DNA of 64,000 bases from Pseudomonas extremorientalis (GCF_001870465.1 NZ_MDGK01000011.1:62001-126000), one strand, 5' to 3'. Shown: positions 1-9,693, numbered from the stretch's first letter. Numbers and translations: made by a program. Notes: a model not told the origin generated them from the sequence alone.

Positions 1-2000
1 TCGTCGAAGCCAGCGCCCTTGAACAGGTTCTGCTGGGCGATGCTGGAGAAATTGTCATTGAGCTGTTGGTCATACTGGGCCGTGAAGGTCGGATCAAGCG
101 CGGCGTTATAGAGCGCCACTTCCAGGCTGAACTCCGAAGCGGCCTGCTCCGGCGTGTTGTCCTTGAGCAACTCGCGCAGGCGGTCGCCACTGGCCAACTG
201 GTCCTTGTAGAAGGTCTTGAATGCTTCGTTATGCGAGGATTTGGCGACCGCGCCCTGGATCGCCTTGGCATCGTCAATGCCAAGCATCGACTGCAGGCTG
301 GTGGCGGTGGCGTAGAAACCGGCCAGCGCTGTGTGCTGGTCGGTCTTGCCGTCCTTGGTGTTGGCATCCCACGCGGCGTCCAGTGCCTTGCCCGACTTCA
401 CCTGATCCTCGTAGCTCTTGGTGACCGCATCCTTCAGGCCGGGATTGTCTTCAAACAACGTCTTCACCGCCTGGTCGCCTGCGTTCCTGATGTACTCGGC
501 GGTGGGTTTGTCGCCCTGCAAGATGGCCATGTGGTCGTTGATGTCCTGCAGCAGCTTTTGCGGCTCCCAGATCGCGCCGGAGCGGTTGGCGATGGAGACC
601 TTGCCATAATCGCTGTTCCAGACCCCGGCGTTGGCGCCGTCGACCACCAGTTTCTGCGCTTCCTGCAGTTCCAGCAGCACCGCAGCCTTTTGTTCGGCCG
701 TGTAGTTTTCCGGATGTTCGAAGATGTCCTTGTCGAGCTTGCGGGTGTCGACCTGGCCCGTGACAGTGCCGGTGGCCACGTCGGTGATCAGGCTGGCCAG
801 GCTCTGGGCATCGGTGGGGGCGGCGGTCTTCAGCCAGGCTTGCACGTCGCTGCGGCTGACCTTGCCGTCGGGCTTGTCGCCGATACTGTTGCCGGCCGTA
901 TCGAGCTTGCGGAAGGCGCCGGGCTGGGCAAAGAAGTTGAGGGCCTCTTTCTCTTCCTTGCTCAACTGCGGATTTTGCTTGAGGTAGTCCTGGATGTTCT
1001 GTTCGGTGACGGCACTCTCGCCGCCGGTCTTGCCACGGATCGAATCGTACTTGGCATCCAGGATTGCGCCGTATTGAGCGATCTGCCTGGAGCCCGCGTC
1101 GGCATCCGGATGGGTGTCGAGAAAATCCTTATAGCTACCGATCTGGTCATTGGCCGAGGGCTTGGCCAATCCCTCGAAACCGTACTTGCCGAAGTCCTGC
1201 AGGCGCCCCGCTTCGGTGCCATGGCGCGCTTCCCCGCTCTTGGTAAAGCCGTCGATACTACCGTTGGCCACATCCTTGCCCGTCAGCGCGCGGCCTTGCT
1301 CGTCAAAACCCACCACCCGGTCGAGCACCTGGCTGGCACGGAAGGCCGCGTTGGGGTCCTTGTCGAAATCGCCGACCTGCTCCTTCAATGCATCTTTCAC
1401 CCCACTCTGGTTGCCAAGGTTTTTCAGCAACGGGTTGTCATTGATGATGTCCTGGGCCGAGCGCGTGTCACCCTCGGGCAGTTCCCAGACGATGCCGACC
1501 TTTTCTGCGGCCTCACGGCGCTGGCCGTCCTGGTCCACAGCGTCCACCTGTTGCCGTTCACCCTTGAGGTTCTCCCAACCATATTTGCCGAAGTCTTGCA
1601 GGCGTCCAGCCTCGGTGCCGTGCCTGGCGTCACCGCCTTTGGTGAAACCATCGACGCGGCCGTTGTCGATGGCATTGCCGGCCAGGCGTGAGCCGTTTTC
1701 GTCGAAGCGCTCGACATGCTCCAGCACCTGATTGGCGCGGTAGGCCGCGTCCGCATCGTGCTCGAAATCGCCGACCCGTTCGCGCAACTTGTCCTTCACC
1801 CCGCTCTGGTTGCCAAGGTTTTTCAGCAGTGGGCTACCATCGATGATGTCCTGGGCCGAGCGAGAGTCATCCTTGGGCCGCTGCCACTCGATGCCGGCAT
1901 CCCTGGCCTTGGCCCGATCAACCGCGTTGCCCCATTCGGCGCTGGTGTCTTTGCCCGTGACGCTCCTGATCGTGGGGGCCTTACTGACCGGTGCTGACAT
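1..2000 (-). CDS. hrpK: HrpK/HrpF/NolX-family type III translocator-like protein, 3' end outside window
   Basis: The frame is open from an ATG at 2000-1998 to the left edge, 666 codons with no stop, so the C-terminus is missing. AAGGAG lies 8 bases before the ATG. The N-terminal part holds two imperfect copies of a unit of about 112 residues (roughly 33-146 and 168-280). Both contain SAQDII, LLKNLGNQSGVKD, VGDF and the string HGTEAGRLQDFGKYG. Proteins of the HrpF/NolX/HrpK group are secreted through type III systems and are thought to help insert effectors into host membranes; N-terminal repeats are known in HrpF. The visible part is hydrophilic, Asp/Lys/Gln-rich and has no signal peptide. 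I found no hrp-box (GGAACC plus CCAC) upstream and no other type III gene in view, so a type III role is inferred from family resemblance. Confidence 0.75.
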   Translation of the reverse strand, partial: MSAPVSKAPTIRSVTGKDTSAEWGNAVDRAKARDAGIEWQRPKDDSRSAQDIIDGSPLLKNLGNQSGVKDKLRERVGDFEHDADAAYRANQVLEHVERFDENGSRLAGNAIDNGRVDGFTKGGDARHGTEAGRLQDFGKYGWENLKGERQQVDAVDQDGQRREAAEKVGIVWELPEGDTRSAQDIINDNPLLKNLGNQSGVKDALKEQVGDFDKDPNAAFRASQVLDRVVGFDEQGRALTGKDVANGSIDGFTKSGEARHGTEAGRLQDFGKYGFEGLAKPSANDQIGSYKDFLDTHPDADAGSRQIAQYGAILDAKYDSIRGKTGGESAVTEQNIQDYLKQNPQLSKEEKEALNFFAQPGAFRKLDTAGNSIGDKPDGKVSRSDVQAWLKTAAPTDAQSLASLITDVATGTVTGQVDTRKLDKDIFEHPENYTAEQKAAVLLELQEAQKLVVDGANAGVWNSDYGKVSIANRSGAIWEPQKLLQDINDHMAILQGDKPTAEYIRNAGDQAVKTLFEDNPGLKDAVTKSYEDQVKSGKALDAAWDANTKDGKTDQHTALAGFYATATSLQSMLGIDDAKAIQGAVAKSSHNEAFKTFYKDQLASGDRLRELLKDNTPEQAASEFSLEVALYNAALDPTFTAQYDQQLNDNFSSIAQQNLFKGAGFD

Positions 2001-2190
2001 GCGTGTGCTCCTTGAAGACGGGGGCCGTGGCACGATCGTCGAAGGCGATCATGTCGGGCCAGTCAGGAGAGCAAAAACCTTGAGGGTTACTGAAAGATGA
2101 CAGGCTGACTCACCGGGCCGGTGTTGCATGCCTTTCTGGTCACTGAGGTGCCCATGCCGAAGGGCCGAAACCCGGCTGTGAAATCTTGTG

Positions 2191-2218
2191 AAAAAATCCG
2201 CCGCAGAGTCTGCGGCGG
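2191..2218 (-). terminator. Rho-independent terminator on the minus strand with no obvious gene before it
   Basis: A perfect inverted repeat (CCGCCGCAGA, one central base, TCTGCGGCGG; 2198-2218) is followed on the minus strand by ATTTTTT. This is the standard intrinsic-terminator form, oriented to stop minus-strand transcription coming from the 2220-2490 region. No convincing protein gene ends there. The rest of 2001-2492 holds only the upstream region of hrpK on one side and of the porin on the other. Confidence 0.7.
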
Positions 2219-2492
2219 CAACCAAAGGATGTTGTCGAAGCAGAGCGGCTAAGACAGGTTCAACGTACACCCGCACGTGGTTAAACAGCGTGAAGTTTAA
2301 TTAATCGAGTTTCATCCGCCCGCCCGCTGCAGGCCGTGCCGACTGTGCTTAGAATCAACCTCGGCAACCACGCCGGACACAATAAAAAACCGTAACAGCT
2401 CACCTAGAAACCTCTGCCCAAACAACGTTATGCGCCATCCAGTCAGTGCGGTGTTTCTGCGCGCGCGTTCATTATTTCGGGGAAGTCACGAC

Positions 2493-3815
2493 ATGATTAA
2501 ACAGTCGAGCCTGTTGGCACTGGCGGTGTGTGCCGGTATCAGCCAGATGGCCTTTGCCGAGTCGGTCACCGACCAGGCGGATGCCAAGGGATTTGTCGAG
2601 GGCAGCAGCGTCACCGGCCTGTTGCGCAACTACTACATGAACCGCAACCGTGAAGGCGGCCGGGCCGATAATATCGACTGGACCCAGGGCGCGATGCTCA
2701 ACTACGCCTCGGGTTTTACCCAGGGTACCCTCGGTTTCGGCGTCGACGCCTATGCCTACGGCGGGCTGAAACTCGACGCCACCCACGCGGACGCCGGCAC
2801 CGGCAACCTGCCCACCGACCGCCATGGCGATCCCGAAGACGCCTACGGCTCAGTCGGTGCGGCGGTAAAGATCAAAGTCTCCAAGACCCAACTCAAATTT
2901 GGTGACATGCAACCCACCGCCCCGGTCTTCGCCACCGGCGGCACGCGCCTGTTGCCCCAGACCGCCACCGGGTTTGACCTGACCAGCAGCGAAATCGCCG
3001 GCCTGGACCTGGAGGCCGGGCATTTCACCAGCACCAACAGTGGCATGACCAGCAACCATGACCACGATATCTACGCCACCTACGCCAACATCGCCGCCAA
3101 CAGCGCCAGCTTCGTCGGCGGCAAATACACCTTCAGCCCGTCCCTGAGCGCGACCCTGTATGCCGGCGAGCTGGAAGATATCTGGCGCCAGTACTACACC
3201 AATCTCAATTACGTGATCCCGTTGGCGCATGACCAGTCCCTGGCGCTGGACGGCAACTTGTACCGCACCCTCGACACCGGCAGTGCCAAGGCGGGGGCGA
3301 TCAACAACACCACCTACTCGGTGGCGGCGGCGTATTCGTTCCTGCAAGCGCACACCCTCACGCTGTCGTACCAGAAGGTGCATGGTGACACGCCGTTCGA
3401 CTACATCGGCACCGGCAACAACGGCGCAGGCGAAGGCGGCGATTCGGTGTACCTGGCGAACTCGGTGCAATGGAACGACTTCAACGGCCCGGGCGAGCAG
3501 TCCTGGGGGATCCGCTATGACCTGAACATGGCCAGTTATGGCGTGCCGGGATTGAGCTTCATGGGCCGCTACATCAACGGCTCGGATATCGATGGCACCC
3601 ATACGCCGGCCCATAGCGCTTATGTCGGCGACTACGGTGCAGATGGCGCGCACCACGAGACCGATCTGGAAGCCAAGTACGTGATCCAGAGCGGTCCGGC
3701 GAAGAATCTGTCGTTGCGCGTGCGTGATGCGATCGTGGCGTCGAATGCCGACCAGCGCGATGGAGACCTGAACGAGCTGCTGCTGATCGTCGACTATCCG
3801 TTTACCCTGCTCTAA
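2493..3815 (+). CDS. OprD-family outer membrane porin
   Basis: A 440-residue protein with a clean Sec signal peptide (MIKQSSLLALAVCAGISQ, cleavage after AFA near residue 22). The mature part alternates hydrophobic and polar residues, is rich in Gly, Asn, Tyr and Ser, and ends in a hydrophobic LLLIVDYPFTLL strand, as expected of an outer membrane beta-barrel. OprD-family channels of pseudomonads take up small carboxylates, amino acids or peptides; the substrate here cannot be told from sequence. I chose the ATG at 2493, preceded by GGGGAAG, rather than an in-frame start at 2430 that would bury the signal peptide. Length fits the family. It converges on the chemoreceptor gene, with a hairpin between the two. 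Confidence 0.88.
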   Translation: MIKQSSLLALAVCAGISQMAFAESVTDQADAKGFVEGSSVTGLLRNYYMNRNREGGRADNIDWTQGAMLNYASGFTQGTLGFGVDAYAYGGLKLDATHADAGTGNLPTDRHGDPEDAYGSVGAAVKIKVSKTQLKFGDMQPTAPVFATGGTRLLPQTATGFDLTSSEIAGLDLEAGHFTSTNSGMTSNHDHDIYATYANIAANSASFVGGKYTFSPSLSATLYAGELEDIWRQYYTNLNYVIPLAHDQSLALDGNLYRTLDTGSAKAGAINNTTYSVAAAYSFLQAHTLTLSYQKVHGDTPFDYIGTGNNGAGEGGDSVYLANSVQWNDFNGPGEQSWGIRYDLNMASYGVPGLSFMGRYINGSDIDGTHTPAHSAYVGDYGADGAHHETDLEAKYVIQSGPAKNLSLRVRDAIVASNADQRDGDLNELLLIVDYPFTLL

Positions 3816-3823
3816 ACCCGCCC

Positions 3824-3853
3824 CTGGAGGAGCGAGCTGGCTCGCTCCTCCAG
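3824..3853. repeat. Perfect REP-like hairpin between convergent genes
   Basis: A 14-base arm CTGGAGGAGCGAGC, two bases, then its exact reverse complement. It lies between the stop codons of the porin and the chemoreceptor. The GAGCGAGC core resembles the REP palindromes of fluorescent pseudomonads. There is no T-tract on either side, so it may act as a transcript-end barrier rather than a canonical terminator. Confidence 0.7.
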
Positions 3854-3863
3854 CTGGAAAGCG

Positions 3864-5219
3864 TTAGCCCACCCAGCCGACCGCAGTCTTGGGAATGACT
3901 TCCGACTCATCCAGTTTCGACGCAAACATGCTCACCGCCTGCACCGCATCGCTGGTGCTGGTGCGAATCTGCAGGATCACCGACCCCGCCTGGTCGGCCA
4001 GGTTGACGCCGCGCTGTGCGCCTTCCTGGGTCGCGTTCATGCTGGTGACCGCGTCGCGGGTTTCCGAGAGGATCATGCCGATCATCTCGGCGATTTCCGC
4101 CGTGGAGCGGCTGGTGCGTCCGGCCAGTTGCCGGACCTCATCGGCCACCACCGCAAAGCCACGCCCCTGGTCCCCGGCGCGCGCCGCCTCGATGGCTGCG
4201 TTGAGCGCCAACAGGTTGGTCTGGTCGGCGATACCGCGAATGGTGTTGACGATGGCGGTGATCTGTTCGGAACGGTCGCCCAGTTGCCCCACCAGCCGCG
4301 CAGACGCGCCGATATTCTCGGCGATACGGCGCATTTCCGTGGCGGTCTCCTGGATCACCTGGGTGCCGTGCTCGGCAAAACGCTCGGTCTCGGAGGAAAT
4401 ATGGTAGGCCCGGGAGGCGCCACGGGAGTCTTCCTCGAACTTCTCTACGCGCTCGGTGATGTCGCTGGCAAACTTGGCGATCTTGATCAGTTTGCCGTCG
4501 CCGTCGTACACCGGGTTGTAGCTGGCCTCCAGCCACACCACACGCCCATGCTTGCCAAGGCGCTTGAATTGCCCGGTAAAGAACTCACCGTTATTCAAGC
4601 GGCGCCAGAAGTCGGTGTACTCATGGCTGGTAACCAGCGCGGGCTCGCAAAACAACCGGTGGTGCTTGCCTTTGATTTCCGCCAGGGAGTAGCCCATGAC
4701 ATTGAGGAAATTCGCGTTGGCGTCCAGCACCTGGCCACTCAAATCGAACTCGATAACGGCCATCGCACGGTCCACGGCCGTCAATTTGCTGCGGGTGGCC
4801 GCGTCCTGCTCCACTTGGGCGGTGACGTCCAGTGCGTACTTGACCACCTTCAACACCTGGCCACGCTCATCCAGCACCGGGTTGTAGCTGGCTTCCAGCC
4901 AGATGGTCCGGCCGTTGGCATCCACGCGTTTGAACGTACCGGAGACAAATTTGCCGGCTTTCAAATCACTCCAGAACTGGCTGTAGGCCGGGCTGCTGGT
5001 CAGCGCCGGCAGGCAAAAATCGCGATGGGACTTGCCGGCCAGTTGATTGGCGCTGTAGCCCAGGGCCTTGAGGAAGTTGTCGTTGGCCCGCAACACGTTG
5101 CCGTTGAGGTCGAATTCGACCACGGCCATGGAGCGTTCCAGTGCGCTGATCAGTCCTTTGTACTCGGTGGCCTCGGCCGTCCTGGCCGCCAGTTCTGTTT
5201 TGAGTGTTGTGTTGAACAT
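3864..5219 (-). CDS. Soluble PAS-PAS methyl-accepting chemotaxis protein, BdlA-like
   Basis: 451 residues without a membrane segment. Two PAS domains in tandem (about 22-135 and 144-258) resemble each other closely: both carry AV(V/I)EFDL near the start and WLEASYNPV near the end. They are followed by a short cytoplasmic signalling domain with the hallmark MCP hairpin tip [20 protein letters not shown], then [15 protein letters not shown]. The layout and size match BdlA of P. aeruginosa (PAS-PAS-MCP), a cytoplasmic sensor tied to biofilm dispersal and c-di-GMP, but other Aer-like receptors share it. The signal is probably an internal redox or energy cue, since the PAS domains are cytosolic. 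It is a single gene on the minus strand, with no chemotaxis genes nearby. Start at ATG 5219. Confidence 0.88.
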   Translation of the reverse strand: MFNTTLKTELAARTAEATEYKGLISALERSMAVVEFDLNGNVLRANDNFLKALGYSANQLAGKSHRDFCLPALTSSPAYSQFWSDLKAGKFVSGTFKRVDANGRTIWLEASYNPVLDERGQVLKVVKYALDVTAQVEQDAATRSKLTAVDRAMAVIEFDLSGQVLDANANFLNVMGYSLAEIKGKHHRLFCEPALVTSHEYTDFWRRLNNGEFFTGQFKRLGKHGRVVWLEASYNPVYDGDGKLIKIAKFASDITERVEKFEEDSRGASRAYHISSETERFAEHGTQVIQETATEMRRIAENIGASARLVGQLGDRSEQITAIVNTIRGIADQTNLLALNAAIEAARAGDQGRGFAVVADEVRQLAGRTSRSTAEIAEMIGMILSETRDAVTSMNATQEGAQRGVNLADQAGSVILQIRTSTSDAVQAVSMFASKLDESEVIPKTAVGWVG

Positions 5220-5333
5220 GACGTACCCTCAGCCGTGCGAAAAAACCCGTGTCTTGATAGGGCTATCGGCTGTGGAATACGCGACTTTACCGGCCTTGAG
5301 TGGATTATTTTCTGGCGTCAAATACTTGCGCAA

Positions 5334-5822
5334 TCAGGGTTTTGCGCCTAGCAAAGCGAGGCGCTCGCGCATGCCGGCACTGGCCGCCGGACCGGCCTGC
5401 AACACGCACTGGTCAAAAGCCACCAACTGCCCATCCGCACGGGCGAGCGTCGGCTGCACCGGCCGGCCTGTTTTACGCTCCACCAACTCGACACTGGCGC
5501 CCTCCTCGGCGTAATGCCGGTTGCCCCAGGCAACCAGTGATATCAGCACCATGCCGAAATCCTCACCCTTGGCCGTCGGCACATATTCATGGCGCGGCGG
5601 TCGTTCGCTGTAGGCACGGCGCTCCAGCATGCCCGCCTCCACCAGCGCGTTCAGGCGGCGCGTGAGCATATTCGGCGCAATGCCCAGGCTGCGCGAGAAC
5701 TCATCGAAGCGGCGCAGGCCGTGCAACGCATCGCGCATGATCAAAATGCTCCACCACTCCCCTACCCGCTCAAGGCTGCGGGCGATGGGGCATTCGTCGC
5801 TGATGAGGGACTTGCGTTGCAT
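5334..5822 (-). CDS. HxlR-family transcriptional regulator
   Basis: 162 residues. The N-terminal half carries the HxlR winged-helix signature: a Cys in ECPIARSLERVGEWWS, then ILIMRDALHGLRRFDEFSRSLGI and LTRRLNALVEAGMLERR. The C-terminal part is an extension of about 50 residues beyond the core domain. HxlR proteins are small dimeric regulators that often sense electrophiles or redox state through the conserved N-terminal Cys. It diverges from the fabF-like gene across about 107 bases. An ACT-N11-AGT half-palindrome near 5871-5888 could be its operator, but this is a guess. Confidence 0.88.
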   Translation of the reverse strand: MQRKSLISDECPIARSLERVGEWWSILIMRDALHGLRRFDEFSRSLGIAPNMLTRRLNALVEAGMLERRAYSERPPRHEYVPTAKGEDFGMVLISLVAWGNRHYAEEGASVELVERKTGRPVQPTLARADGQLVAFDQCVLQAGPAASAGMRERLALLGAKP

Positions 5823-5929
5823 GGGGATTCCTGTGGGTCAGTGCCAATGTGCGTGATGCCATGTTACTTTCATGATGATAGTGACGTCCATAAGGTCTGT
5901 TCCTTCACCGCAACTGGAGTCGATTGATC

Positions 5930-7198
5930 ATGAGTAAACGCATCGTTGTAACAGGTATGGGCGCACTGACGCCGTTGGGCGCTGACGTGGAATCTACCTG
6001 GCGACGCCTGTTGGCCGGGCAATCGGGTATTCGTCGCCTGCCGCAAGCGTTGATCGGTGATTTGGCCGTCAGCATCGGTGGCCAGGTGCAGACCGTACTC
6101 GAGGACCCTGAAGCCGGATTTGATCCCGACCGCCTGCTGGCAGCCAAGGAACAGCGCAAGATGGACCGTTTCATCCTGTTCGCCCTGGCGGCGGCGGACG
6201 AAGCCTTGAAGCAGGCCGGCTGGGCGCCGAACACGCCTGAAGCGCAGGAGCGCACCGCGACCATCATCGCCTCGGGTGTCGGCGGCTTCCCGGCGATTGC
6301 CGACGCGGTACGCACCACCGACAGCAAAGGCCCACGGCGGTTGTCGCCGTTCACCATTCCGTCGTTCCTGAGCAACATGGCCGCCGGACACGTGTCGATC
6401 AACTACGGCTTGAAAGGCCCGCTGGGTGCGCCGGTGACGGCCTGTGCAGCAGGTGTACAGGCCATCGGCGATGCGGCGCGCATGATTCGCGCAGGTGAAG
6501 TGGATGTGGCGGTATGCGGCGGTGCCGAAGCGGCGATCCATCGGGTCAGCCTTGCCGGGTTCGCGGCGGCGCGGGCGCTGTCCAGTGACTTCAATGACAG
6601 CCCGGAGCAGGCGTCGCGGCCTTTCGACCAGGCGCGGGACGGTTTTGTCATGGGCGAAGGCGCCGGCATCCTGGTCATCGAGGAACTGGAGCACGCCCTG
6701 GCCCGAGGTGCGCAGCCGATTGCCGAACTGGTCGGCTACGGCACCAGTGCCGATGCCTATCACATGACCGCCGGCCCGGAAGACGGCGACGGTGCACGCC
6801 GGGCGATGCTGCAAGCCCTGCGCCAGGCCGGGATCGACGCGGACCAGGTGCAGTACTTGAATGCCCACGCCACCTCGACGCCGGTGGGTGACAAAGGCGA
6901 ATTGGCCGCGATCAGGACGGTATTCGGTGCGAACGGCAGCCCTGCGATCAGCTCGACCAAATCCGCCACCGGCCATCTGCTGGGGGCTGCGGGCGGTATC
7001 GAGGCCATCTTCACCGTGCTTGCCCTGCGCGACCAGATCGCCCCGGTCACCCTCAACCTGCAACACCCCGACGCCCTCGCCGAGGGCCTCGACCTGTTGC
7101 GCGGTGCTGCCCGGCCGATGCCGATTGACTATGCACTGTCCAACGGCTTCGGGTTTGGCGGAGTGAATGCCAGCGTGCTGTTCCGCCGCTGGGCGTAG
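5930..7198 (+). CDS. fabF: Beta-ketoacyl-ACP synthase II (FabF-type condensing enzyme)
   Basis: 422 residues, the usual length for KAS II. It catalyses condensation of an acyl-enzyme with malonyl-ACP in fatty-acid or related chain elongation. The catalytic triad is visible: Cys in VTACAAG (residue 172), His in NAHATSTPVGD and His in SATGHLLGAAGG; the GFGFGGVN glycine loop is near the C-terminus. The ATG at 5930 has GGAG 10 bases upstream; a TTG two codons earlier is also in frame but less likely. It lies outside a fab operon, so it is probably a paralogue of the housekeeping enzyme with a special role. The RidA gene follows 64 bases downstream on the same strand. Confidence 0.9.
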   Translation: MSKRIVVTGMGALTPLGADVESTWRRLLAGQSGIRRLPQALIGDLAVSIGGQVQTVLEDPEAGFDPDRLLAAKEQRKMDRFILFALAAADEALKQAGWAPNTPEAQERTATIIASGVGGFPAIADAVRTTDSKGPRRLSPFTIPSFLSNMAAGHVSINYGLKGPLGAPVTACAAGVQAIGDAARMIRAGEVDVAVCGGAEAAIHRVSLAGFAAARALSSDFNDSPEQASRPFDQARDGFVMGEGAGILVIEELEHALARGAQPIAELVGYGTSADAYHMTAGPEDGDGARRAMLQALRQAGIDADQVQYLNAHATSTPVGDKGELAAIRTVFGANGSPAISSTKSATGHLLGAAGGIEAIFTVLALRDQIAPVTLNLQHPDALAEGLDLLRGAARPMPIDYALSNGFGFGGVNASVLFRRWA

Positions 7199-7262
7199 TT
7201 TGCCCCTGCCGTCATTTTCGGGGACCATGGCGCCTTTCTGAACCTGCCAACGAGAGGCGCCC

Positions 7263-7643
7263 ATGGCCAACCACGACCTGCACTACACCCCGGACCCGGA
7301 TGCCGATTCGATTTCCTCCGACGTGATCGGCTTCAACGGCATCCTGGTGTCCACCCAGATCCCGACCCGTGCCGATGGCAGCCTGGAACTAGGCGACATC
7401 ACCCTGCAAAGCGAATGCACCCTGCAAGCCCTGAAAGTTGCCCTGGAAAAGGCCGGCAGCTCCATGGACCGGGTGATGCACCTGACCATTTATCTGACAG
7501 ACATGGCCGATCGCGCCGCCTTCAACGAAGTCTACAAACGCTTCTTCGCCAAGCCCTGGCCCGTGCGCGCAGCGGTTGGCGTGGCCGCGCTGGCGGTAGA
7601 CGGCATGCGCGTGGAAGTCACGGCGATGGCCGCTCAAGCCTGA
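7263..7643 (+). CDS. RidA/YjgF-family protein (Rid deaminase type)
   Basis: 126 residues, full length for a Rid protein. Conserved features include GDITLQSECTLQALKVALEKAG, VMHLTIYLTDM, FFAKPWPVRAAVGVAAL and the near-terminal Arg in GMRVEVTAMA, which in the family binds the carboxylate of 2-iminoacids. RidA enzymes hydrolyse reactive enamines/imines produced by PLP enzymes. The N-terminal 35 residues (YTPDPDADSISSDVIGFNG) are longer and less typical than in RidA itself, suggesting another Rid subfamily. It lies between fabF and rlhA on the same strand; the link to either is unclear. Confidence 0.85.
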   Translation: MANHDLHYTPDPDADSISSDVIGFNGILVSTQIPTRADGSLELGDITLQSECTLQALKVALEKAGSSMDRVMHLTIYLTDMADRAAFNEVYKRFFAKPWPVRAAVGVAALAVDGMRVEVTAMAAQA

Positions 7644-7713
7644 GTGCGTGCCGGTCAGGCATTTCACAGCTACAATGCGCGCCTCAACCGTGACAAGCCT
7701 GACTAAAAAAACT

Positions 7714-9693
7714 ATGTCCTTGCCCAAGCATCACCTGGAATTGCTCAGCCCTGCCCGCGATGTCGCCATCGCGCGCGAGGCCATCCTGCATGGCGCCGAC
7801 GCCGTGTACATCGGCGGCCCGAGCTTCGGCGCACGCCATAACGCCTGTAACGACGTGAGCGACATCGCGCAGCTGGTGGAATTCGCCCGCCGTTACCATG
7901 CCCGCGTGTTCACCACGATCAACACCATCCTGCACGACAACGAACTGGAACCCGCACGCAAGCTGATCCATCAGCTCTACGATGCCGGCGTCGATGCATT
8001 GATCGTGCAAGACCTGGGCGTGATGGAGCTGGATATTCCGCCCATCGAGCTGCACGCCAGCACCCAGACCGATATCCGTACCCTGGGCCGCGCCAAGTTC
8101 CTCGACCAGGCCGGTTTTTCGCAGTTGGTATTGGCCCGTGAGCTGAACCTGCAAGAGATCCGCGCCATTGCCGACGAAACCGATGCCGCCATCGAGTTCT
8201 TCATCCACGGCGCGCTGTGCGTGGCGTTCTCCGGGCAGTGCAACATCTCCCACGCGCAGAATGGCCGCAGCGCCAACCGTGGCGATTGCTCCCAGGCTTG
8301 CCGCCTGCCGTATACGCTCAAAGACGATCAAGGCCGCGTCGTGGCCTTTGAGAAACACCTGCTGTCGATGAAAGACAACAACCAGAGCGCCAACATCCGT
8401 GCGCTGGTCGAAGCCGGCGTGCGTTCGTTCAAGATCGAAGGCCGCTACAAGGACATGGGCTATGTGAAGAACATCACCGCCTATTACCGCCAGCGACTGG
8501 ATGACGTGCTTGAAGACCGCCCGGACCTGGCCCGCGCCTCCAGCGGCCGTACCGCGCACTTCTTCCTGCCTGACCCGGAAAAGACCTTCCACCGGGGCAG
8601 CACCGACTATTTCGTCAATGACCGCAAGGTCGATATCGGCGCCTTCGACACGCCGACGTTCACCGGCCTGCCGGTGGGTGTGGTGGAAAAAGCCGGTAAG
8701 CGCGACCTGCAAGTGGTCACCCACGAGCCATTGTCGAATGGCGATGGCCTGAACGTGCTGATCAAGCGCGAAGTGGTGGGTTTCCGTGCCAACATCGCCG
8801 AGCCTAAAGGCGAGTTCGAGGAAGACGGCGAGAAGCGCTACCGCTACCGCGTGGAGCCGAACGAGATGCCGGCCGGCCTGCATCAATTGCGCCCGAACCA
8901 CCCGCTGAACCGCAACCTGGACCACAACTGGCAACAGGCGCTGCTCAAGACCTCATCCGAGCGTCGTATAGGCCTGACCTGGGCCGCTCGCTTGCGCGAA
9001 GCGCAGCTGGAAGTCACCGCCACCAGCGAAGAAGGCATCAGCGCCAGCGTCACCCTGCCCGGCCCGTTCGGCGTGGCCAACAAGCCGGAACAGGCGCTGG
9101 ACACCCTGCGCGACCTGCTGGGCCAACTGGGCACCACCGAATACCACGCGACCGACATCCAACTGGATGCGCCGCAGGCGTTCTTCATCCCCAACTCACA
9201 GCTCAAGGCCCTGCGCCGTGAAGTGATCGAGGCGCTGACCGCCGCACGCGTGGCTGCGCACCCACGGGGTGGCCGCAAGGCGGAAACAACGCCACCGCCG
9301 GTGTACCCGGACGCGCACCTGTCGTTCCTCGCCAACGTCTACAACCAGAAAGCCCGCGACTTCTACCACCGCCACGGGGTGAAGCTGATCGACGCCGCCT
9401 TCGAAGCCCACGAAGAAACCGGCGAAGTACCGGTGATGATCACCAAGCACTGCCTGCGTTTCTCGTTCAACCTGTGCCCTAAACAGGCCAAGGGGGTCAC
9501 GGGCGTGAAGACCAAGGTAGCGCCGATGCAATTGATCCATGGCGATGAAGTGCTGACCCTGAAGTTCGACTGCAAACCCTGCGAGATGCACGTGGTGGGC
9601 AAGATCAAGGGGCATATCCTGGGCTTGCCACAACCGGGCAGCGCGGTAGAGCACTTCAACCCGGAAAACATTATTTTCCAGGGCACGCACTGA
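7714..9693 (+). CDS. rlhA: 23S rRNA C2501 hydroxylase RlhA (U32 peptidase-like)
   Basis: 659 residues, close to E. coli RlhA (formerly YdcP). It begins LELLSPARDVAIAREAILHG and contains the U32 signatures ELHASTQTDIRT, EFFIHGALCVAFSGQC and NRGDCSQACRLPYTLKD, followed by FKIEGRYKDMGYVKNI. Conserved cysteines in the SGQCNIS/GDCSQACR segment, and near the C-terminus in CLRFSFNLCP and FDCKPCEMHV, probably bind an Fe-S cluster. The enzyme adds a hydroxyl to a cytidine in the peptidyl-transferase centre; despite the name it is not known as a protease. I chose the ATG at 7714, which aligns with the E. coli start. Its 3' end overlaps the end of the opposing exporter gene by 23 bases. Confidence 0.92.
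   Translation: MSLPKHHLELLSPARDVAIAREAILHGADAVYIGGPSFGARHNACNDVSDIAQLVEFARRYHARVFTTINTILHDNELEPARKLIHQLYDAGVDALIVQDLGVMELDIPPIELHASTQTDIRTLGRAKFLDQAGFSQLVLARELNLQEIRAIADETDAAIEFFIHGALCVAFSGQCNISHAQNGRSANRGDCSQACRLPYTLKDDQGRVVAFEKHLLSMKDNNQSANIRALVEAGVRSFKIEGRYKDMGYVKNITAYYRQRLDDVLEDRPDLARASSGRTAHFFLPDPEKTFHRGSTDYFVNDRKVDIGAFDTPTFTGLPVGVVEKAGKRDLQVVTHEPLSNGDGLNVLIKREVVGFRANIAEPKGEFEEDGEKRYRYRVEPNEMPAGLHQLRPNHPLNRNLDHNWQQALLKTSSERRIGLTWAARLREAQLEVTATSEEGISASVTLPGPFGVANKPEQALDTLRDLLGQLGTTEYHATDIQLDAPQAFFIPNSQLKALRREVIEALTAARVAAHPRGGRKAETTPPPVYPDAHLSFLANVYNQKARDFYHRHGVKLIDAAFEAHEETGEVPVMITKHCLRFSFNLCPKQAKGVTGVKTKVAPMQLIHGDEVLTLKFDCKPCEMHVVGKIKGHILGLPQPGSAVEHFNPENIIFQGTH

Noticed and set aside
66..1691. 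Long open frame of 541 codons on the plus strand
   Set aside because: It is the antisense shadow of the hrpK-like gene; its translation is low-complexity Gly/Leu/Val with no domain, while the minus strand gives a coherent repeat protein.
2001..2429. Possible hrp-box for the hrpK-like gene
   Set aside because: GGTTCA at 2247 looked promising, but no CCAC half-site stands 15-16 bases away on the minus strand.
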